Assembly: GCA_032622095.1 (NCBI GenBank)
Contig: CP136061.1
Coordinates: 131,020,754 to 131,084,753, forward strand
Length of the DNA stretch: 64,000 nucleotides
Reading direction: 5' to 3'
DNA from: Siphonodentalium dalli
Taxonomy: Eukaryota; Mollusca; Scaphopoda; Gadilida; Siphonodentaliidae
The translations under genes were made by a program, and so were the position numbers. A model generated the notes under the pieces. The model did not search any database and was not told the DNA's origin. It saw only the letters and a list, made by a program, of their open reading frames with translations. How positions within the stretch are numbered: the stretch's first letter is position 1; each line of letters opens with the position of its first letter. Of this stretch, positions 52,601 to 61,600 are shown one piece after another.

Positions 52601-55600
52601 CAGCAGCGCGCGACCCCGCCGCGCGTGTTCATGTCAGAATGGTAGTTGATCAATTACTGGTCGGCAAGCATTTGTCGTGATCACACATACCCCACTGACA
52701 TGTGTTGCTTACAAGGTGAGTGGATTCAAGAATAACAGCCTTGTTTAATTGATAATGGTTCTAACTAAGGTAGATTAAATAGGGGTGTATATGTGAATAT
52801 TAAAGTTTAATCCAACAGTGGCCATTTTTTCCAACCAGGCTGGCAAACTGGAAACACAATTTTTTTTTTTTGCCTTAATCATATCGACAAATTCGAAAAC
52901 ATAGTATGCGTAAAATTATGCAGTAGGATACCCAAGTATTGACTGCTCCCGTAATTCTTCTTCTCTTAATGGCAATTCAATCACTTTCGATAAACAATGT
53001 ATCCAAATTGAATACTAGTGATTTGTCCAATGTGTCTTACTCTTGGGATGTTGTATGCACTTTCTGTAACAAGAGGTACGCTGTCGCGTGGCATTTGCCC
53101 CCGACCATAGCAATTCGGATTAAGCATGGACGAAACTGCGGATATCCGATGAGGTCTATATGACCATTCCAAAAGAAGTTCATACAGAAATGTCAGGAGG
53201 CATATCTTTTGAGTGCACAAAGGCCAAAACTCTCTTTGTTTATACTGAAACATTTCACATCTGGAAACCCAAAAAATCCATTTAGAAAATTGAATTTTCT
53301 AAGTAAAAAAAGGGCCATAACTCTGGTGAAAATGGGTGGACGAAACCCACGCTATGCATGTAGCTGTTCCCCCATGCTGCTCTATCACCATACCAAATAT
53401 CAGCTAAATCTGCCCAGCGGTTGCTGAACAATAATGCAAAATGTTTGTACGGACGGACAAAATTGAATTTTCTAAGTAAAAAAAGGGCCATAACTCTGAT
53501 GAAAATAGGTGGACGAAACCCGCGCTATGCATGTAGCTGTTCCCCAAAATGTTTGTACGGACGGACGTACGGACAGAGACTATATACCCGCCTACTTAAA
53601 GTCGGGGGCATAATTATGCGTTTAGCATCTGTATTCTTGCAAAGATATCAAATAAAGTTGTCCTCTAGAATTCCTTATTTATATCCCAATAAGATGGAGA
53701 GAAGTTCTATACATCTCTATACTTTTATACACATAATATGTGTCCTGGGATGGTAGCAGGGGAAATCTGGGTTGGGGGAATGGGACCCTAAAAATTAAAA
53801 TCAACTGGCAGTTCAGCAGGGGAAAACTTGGTTAGGGGAACAGGGCAATTGAGGGGGGAACGGGACTACCCATCCCTGAGTCAACCCACCTGTTTTTGGG
53901 GCAGGTTATCCCGATAAACGCGGGTGGGTTGTCCCAAAATTGTTAATAGTAATTATGTTCCTTTATGATATATTATTGAAGATGTTGACCAATAAAACAT
54001 GTGTTTATTCATTTTGTCAAAGTGTGGACTGGAGTAAAAAATGACACGATGTTTTGACAACTTAACTGCACTTAAGATAAGTGATGACTAATTAAAAGGG
54101 GTATTTCAAAACAAACATTTGATGCAAAAGGTTCATTATCACAGCCTGTTATCACAAGACTTAGTGATCGGGATTCATCTCAGTGATGTTAACTGCGAGG
54201 TGAGTATACAAATAGCCTTTGAACGATGTGGACGGAACTGGGTATATTAACTCTTGAGTGTGAGTTTGTTCATATCAAACTTCGTTCATATTATACCTCG
54301 TTCATTAAACTTCGTTCATATTATACTTCATTAATTGAACTTCGTTTTTAAATTTTTTTTTTAAACTTCGTTCATTAAACTCGAATGAACGTATTATAGT
54401 GTGAACATTATTATCGTTGAAACATTGTTGTGTTTAAGTTATATTACATGCGTATATTATTTATTATTACATCAAATATAAATCAATAAAGCACATCCTA
54501 GTTTCTTTAAACAAACACCTCATAATCCCCTCACAACTCCTAAATACCAGTATAATTTTTAGGTTCACAGGTTAATTCGCCCAGGGCAGGTTGTCGCACA
54601 GAGAAATGGGCAGGTTGACTCAGGGGAGGATAGTCACGGACCCGTTGAGGGGATCCCATGCCGGTATAGCAGAAACCCTGTAAAATCACATATCCTACTC
54701 TTTTATATACCAGATTTATGGAGGCATGAACTCAGTACAAGTGTCCATTGCTTCAAATGTGCTTGCTACAGGGAGCATGAACAATTTACCATTGGTGGAT
54801 AGGGGTTTGCCTAATTGCAGCTTAGTGGAGTTGTTGATGAGTTTAATCAGTGTTCTTGTAGCAAAGTTTCCAGGACCGGACAGTAAAATAAAACAATTTT
54901 AATACATGTATCCAAATATTTTTTATTCAATAAAATCTTCCCAAACGAATGCCTCAATAACTTGTTTTTTTCCCCTTCCTTACCTGGCCGTATATATATA
55001 TATATATAATTTATTCTAATAAACTTTTCTTTCAGCTCACTGCTACATATATTTATAAAACTGCTCTATTTTTCTTTCGTTGCTGTTCTAGTATTCTCAT
55101 GTTATTGTTTGCATTTACCAATAAAAAAAAATCGAAAAAAAAATCCAACTCTTAATTTTATCATTCAGTCCCACAATTCAGTCCAATTCCCTTCAATAAT
55201 CTATCAGTATCATACATGTATATATATGAACGATCAAATTAAAGCCCTTTGATTAAAGCCCTTTGTAATCAGCACCTCCACTGATTAAATATATCGTTGT
55301 GTAAACACGCATGACTAATCTGACGTAATCCACCCTCGGCGAGAGGGACTTGCTGCATTTCTAGGGGACAAGTTTGCTGCATTTATAGGGACTTGCTGCA
55401 TTTCCAGGGACTTGCTGCAATAAGTGTAACCGGTGGATAGATATGGCATCATTATCATGTTGGGCACAGGTGCCAAATGAGCCAAATAGCTCATTTGAGC
55501 TCACTTAGCTAAATTGAGCTAAATTTTTAATGTGATTTAAGTCATTTCCTAAGTTCAACACATACATCAAATTATCGCATTGCGAATTTACTTTCATTTG

Positions 55601-58600
55601 TTAGACCCCACGTAAAGCTTCACAGAAACACCTTCGGTACAACTAATTAAAACAGCAGCGGCGCGATCAAAGGCGATTTGATTAACACTTTTAGGAGAAT
55701 GATTAAACTTCCAATCGAACTTACGAATTGTGTTTATAAAACTGCCGCTTCTGCATATGAATTTACCTGGAATATATTTCTGAAGGTTACGGTTACAATG
55801 TCTTGTCTGACTGGATAAATCGCTGGCATCAATTTACGAGAAATCGTTTGCCGAACGTATACTGATCTGTCATTAAAGGCCCACTTAATTTTCGAGTCTC
55901 CGATTATTTTTTTATAGTGACTTGATATACGCTTTTAATAACAATCTATGCCATAAAATATGATTAACTCTTTCATCACGGCAGCCCGCTGTAGCGGCCA
56001 AATTAACAATTACGCTTCATCACGGCAGCCCGCTGTAGCGGTCTATTATGTCAAACACAGGCATCCTGTGTTTAAATTGCTTTTGAATCACAAACATATG
56101 ACAATTAAAGTTTATCTAATGTGGGGGTATTCTGGAGCATAAACAGGAAATATATAAACTTGGTTTTATCTCAAAAATGTTATAGAAACGAGTTTTATTC
56201 CTTTCCAAACAGGCATAGACCAAGCAAACTAAATTTATAAACATATCGGGTGATAGTGATGGTGACGAGTTTTCTGAGGATGAATTCTTTGAGAATTTTA
56301 ATGTTTGTGTATTTGATATATTGTGTGCAGTTAGTAAATATCCAGAAAACAGCTTGTCTCAGATGATAAAGATCACAGTGGAGACTAAATTGATTACTCC
56401 AACTCTAGGGATAATGCATGAACTGTCTGACCTGGATTCAGAGCATGGAAGTAAAATAAGTAATTACTCTATAGCGGAGAATGTGACAGTGATTACAAGG
56501 ATATGTGGAACATAATTGAAAACACAACTTGTTCATACATAAAGACCTATTTGTTGAGTTTATATACGTTTCCCCAGTTGATAAGGAATACCTTCATTGA
56601 TAATGCTACATTGGATAATTTTTGTATACACCACACCTGTAAAGGATGTATTCTACCTGTTGTCATGGCACAGTATATCAGAGGTAAATGGACTATAGGT
56701 TCACCGAGGTTTAGTAGAACATGAACGTAAAACTATATTAGAGATGTAGTTTTCATATTGCACCACAAATAACAGAAAACAAGATGTAATAGGCGATTTT
56801 ACGTAAATGTTACCGGTTCTCACCTGTTTTATACCTGTAATTACTTAACGAGACAAATTGACAGTCACACAAACATACTCATTTGATACTTCAATATCTC
56901 CCGAACATGACAATACATAGATTGCCATAGGTATCAATTACTAGTATAGTGTATAGTATACATAACATGCACATACTATTTTCTTAATATTATTGCCAGA
57001 TATTCAGGGTTGTGGGATAAATGTAGCTATGCTATTCAGTGATGAAAGAGTTAAAATACTGAAATTCATCACTATTTGAAACATCTGTGTCTCAGAAGAT
57101 GCCCACAGAGAAATAGAAAACTGCTGAAGACTCCCCTCCCCCCTCTGGCACCCAGAATTCATACTTTTTCAATGAAAGGGGAAGAACTCTATCTTTAATA
57201 TATAAAGTTATTCCCCCTGCATTGAAAATAATACTGATTTTTACTTCAATCTTGATGACAAAACGCATTGGCAACTCAACAAAAACAACATGTCCACAGT
57301 TTATTACACCGGATAAGTTGATAATACAATGTTTTGGAGCTTCCTCTTTCAAATGGTATATAATATGGCATATATTTTATATAAAGTAATCTGGGGTTTC
57401 GAAAATTAAGTGGGCCTTTAAGAGAAGAAATACGGAAGCGCGAGTGGTCAATCCATTCATATTTACGCATCGTTTTCTGTGTTTTCTATTGTGTCAATGT
57501 GGTAAAAGCGCGTGGCTTTCCATACCCTCCAACCAGTGAAATTCAACTAAAATCACGCTTATAAACACATAGACGGAGCCTGTTTTGAGCAGCCAATCAG
57601 AATGTTTGTTTCTTATAATAATTTTAGAGATAGCGGAGCAAATCTGACACAGCACCATTTGCCAACTGAAACGTCAATTGAAAACTATTTTCTCTTAGGC
57701 CAAAGCGAAAAATAGGTGTGTTTCCACTCCCATCCATAAAAAAAACAGGGGCGGGGGGGTGGCTTTTCACTTTATTTATTTTTTTCACTTTATTTTTTCG
57801 CGGGGAAATTCAAATATCATATTTGTGCTATCTTTCTAATAATTATGTCATTTATGAACTTATTGTGAAGGCTAACAATGTATGTACTGAATTTCAGTGC
57901 CTTGTATTTAATCTACATGTGCAAATTGTACATATGTTCATTAATATTCAATAAAACAACTAGTTTCAATATTTACAACAGTGTAGAATAACTTTCCACA
58001 TAATTGGGCGTCAAGGCCTTTGGGGCAGTGTTCACGCTGGACCGAAAAAAACTTTAGCCAAAAGTTTAGCCAAATGAAAATTTTATTAGCCAAATGAAAA
58101 AAACTTTAGCCAAATGTTTTTTGGCCAAATTAAAAAAAACTTTGGCCAAATTAAATCATCGTTTTCTGGTCGGTTCACAATTAATGACTAAAATGTAAAA
58201 TCTAACAGACACAGGTAAAATACACAATAATTTAAATAATTTTGATGAACTAGAAGTATTTTTATATATATCATTTATTAAAAATTTATTAATCTTTATG
58301 TGAAAGAGTGATTGTGGGGGAGGGGGCGGTGACCCGGGATTGGCCTTCTTAATGTCATTATTGTTTAATTGTCAAATTACAATCTGTCATAAAAGCATGC
58401 ATATTATTTTGACTGTATCGGTATTGACGACAAATAGCCACAAAATATCAGTCGTGATTCACATTTGGCTGATTAAGCTATTGTCTTATGCTTGGTGCTC
58501 ATAAACCTCGACCGTCATAAATACAATGTCATCATAAACATGCATTGTGCAGGCGCGCTGTGAGTGACCAGACAGACAATGGGCTGAATGGGGGATTAGG

Positions 58601-61600
58601 GGATTAAATGTAAAAATTAATAATGACCTTTTGCTGCTTCGTGCAGAGTGACGTAATCTTTCCCCAAATTAAAACAGCCTGTGTTACGAACAAATTGCTT
58701 ATATACCGGCGTCAATGCACTTTACAAAACATTGCTTTCTTCACATTGTCATAATTCAACCATGGTCGGTTTAATGTCCATGCGTCTTTGAATGTCCGTC
58801 TTGTGAAAACTAAAGATGATTGCATATCACTTTGTGATCGCTTGATTGATAGAGTTGTCGATCGGATTTCCCTTTGTACGATATTTCATAAGTACGAAAA
58901 TAATGAAATACTTTCGTCACCTAACTTCGTCTTGAATGTCGATCTATTGAGCGCTTTTATTAATTAGCTTTCTGGCTCCATGCTTTCAGTCTCCATTTGG
59001 GTTCCAAAAAAGTTTAGCCAAATGAAATTTTTATTAGCCAAATTCGAAAAATATTAGCCATTGGCTAATTTGGCTACCGACAGCGTGAACACTGCTTTGG
59101 GGTGATTCTTTTCATAGACTTGAAAAAAGGTGTTGCAGTGGGGAACCTTTGTCATTTTGTTTCTGCCTTGCGCCATGTGTATGCATTTAAAAAACTTAAG
59201 TGCCAAGTTGCCAACACGCTGCTGGCACTTGTTTGGGACGACATGTTGACACTATTTCCCGGATGTTGGCAAAATTGTTTTAGATCTTCCGGTAAATATA
59301 CACTCCGGCTTCCGTTCGGTAAATTACCGAAGGCCTATATCATCCGGTTGTTACAGTCCGTTCTTTTCTGACACCGTTGGAAGTTTTGGGACAGATGTAT
59401 TCTTTGCGATTGCGTTCGCGTAAATATTGTGTAGCATTATTTTGCCGGTATATTTGGGCATGTCGTTAGTTGACGTACATTAATAATGCGGTCATAAACT
59501 CATCACCCTAATGCCGCCATGGAGCTTCATTTTATAGTGTGTCTGAAAACCATGTGCACGTTTGTTTTTGTTTACAATCTGTTGCTATATCGGTCACAAC
59601 ACGGAATTTTATTGTCAGTGGGTCGATTTAATAACCAAATAAGGAGACAATTTTAGTATGCTTGTTTATGTGAGAGGTCTATATATAACAATATAAATAG
59701 TGAAGTATTAATTCACGTGGAAATAGTAAATACATCGTATTTTATTTTTCGGGATTTGGAAAATAAATAAAGTGAGTTTCGTCGGGGGGTTTTGAGGTGG
59801 GGCGGGCGGGGGAGTGGAAACATGCCTATTTTTCGCTTTGGCCTTACGAATTTTACTGAAAACATATGGATAAATATCCTTAAGCATTAAGCAAATGTCA
59901 CATAAAAGATATCAAGACTGTTGTGAGCAGATGAGCACAAGTTATTTTTGTGAAGCTCAATATTAGCACAGTCCCTAGGAATCACTGTTAGTTAAATATA
60001 ATAATATTAAATAATATTAAATCAATATACTATATTATATTATTATCTCATATTTATTATGAAGACCTCTGTCTGTTTGTCTGTATGTATGTTTGTCTGT
60101 CATTAAATTACATTAATACAAATCTACGATTCTCGACCGATCGGGACGAAACTTGGTACGTGTGTGTAGTTTGACCAGGCGGTGGACGTTGTCGTATTGG
60201 CGAGCCCGTGCGGCGCCCGCTTCACGCATGCGCAGACGAGTTCTCGGAAACGGGTGGAGCTATCGACTTGAAATTTGCTATGTGAATGTATCTTGCCCCG
60301 GATACGAATTTTATCGGGTCGCCGAGCCCGTGCGACACCAGCTTCGCACATGCGCAGACGAGATCTCGGAAACGGGTGGAGCTATCGACTTGAAATTTGG
60401 TATGTGAATGTATCTTGCCCTGGATACGAATTTTATCGGGTCGCCGAGCCCTGTGCGACGCCAGCTTCGCGCATGCGCAGACCAGATCTCGGAAACGGGT
60501 AGAGCTAAATTTGTTTTTTGAATAGCCCGGACAACGTCGGGCTCATCGGCTAGTACTATATAAATATGTAGTTCTCTCTATGTAGCAGAGGTAATATATT
60601 TAGGTATTATATTTCAATTAAGTTGAATATTACATGGACAGTGATTCCCAGGACTGTGATATTAGGTTGGTCCAGTAGAAGTAAATTCACAATGCGATAA
60701 TTTGATGCACGCGTTGAACTGAGGGAATTGACTTAAAAGTTAAATCAAATTAAAAATTTAGCTTGATTTAGCTACGTGAGCTCAAATGATCTATTTAGCT
60801 CATTTGGCACCTGTTCCCGACCTGATTATGCTGATAGAGGGGCGGATAGCTCAGTTGATTTGTGGGCCGACCTCTGAGCTACACCTTCGACACGGTCGAG
60901 GGTTCAAATCCGACAAAATACCGGTCGGACTTTGTGTCGCCATCTGCATTCCCAGTACCATGGGCATCACAAATCAATCATCGATGCCACGATCAGTGAT
61001 CTGAGAAAGATGTGCGCACGTTAAAGATCCCTACCGTGGCGAAGAAGTCACGGGTTCGGCAAAAAAAACTTCCTGGAAAAATTATGGATCTACTCGATCC
61101 CGTCCTGTAAAAGCCAGCGTTGCCCTTGGTCACTACAGATACAGATACCGGTTTATCTATCAACCACATAATTCACATTCCAAACTCAGGGTAGTGTCTA
61201 TACTAGTGAGTACTAATTAATGACCACCAGCTGTGGCCGACTGTAGATTTTGTGCATGCCTAGAGTAGAGTAGAGGGCTACAGGCTGTACAGCTCTCTAC
61301 ACTACTCTCGGGATCCAAATAAGCGTACCCGTACGCTTAACTATTTTCAAGGAGAAATCCCCCCTGTACGCTGCTTATTTGGGACCCTACGTTTATTAAT
61401 TTCTGGGGGTATAAAATTTACACCATGTTGTCAATATCACGACCATGAATCACAGGACTTATTCTACAATTTAAATGTTTTTTTTAACCCAAAAATCAGT
61501 TCCATAATCACAATTTATACTGAAAAAACAATGTGCCTCGAAAATAGGCAACGCGAAACCCCAAAAAAGCGCTAAAAGTTACCAGTGTTTTCTGCATACA

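Larger units (their letters stand above)
55456..60824. mobile_element. 5.4-kb element with ~165-bp TIRs, host of five nested elements
   Basis: Left end CATGTTGGGCACAGGTGCCA, right end complementary (ggcacctgttcccgacctg); pairing continues through aatgagc..agctcatttgagctca and ttaaaaattt to gaatttactt (55456-55620 with 60658-60824). Flanked by attat (55451-55455, 60825-60829). Contains a TTAA-target element holding a piggyBac-like element, a TTA-target element holding a hAT, and a Helitron-like copy. Without them ~1.2 kb remains. Superfamily uncertain. Confidence 0.65.

Noticed and set aside
57718-57954. ORF of 78 codons in the Harbinger-like element
   Set aside because: Low-complexity [11 protein letters not shown] translation of an AT-rich stretch; no transposase motif.
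60153-60502. ORFs across the Helitron-like units and at 49720-49970 and 63648-63950
   Set aside because: They read through ~122-bp repeat units in different frames and match only each other.
60838-60915. A genuine tRNA gene
   Set aside because: A and B boxes are present but the cloverleaf arms do not pair and the sequence continues into a SINE body.
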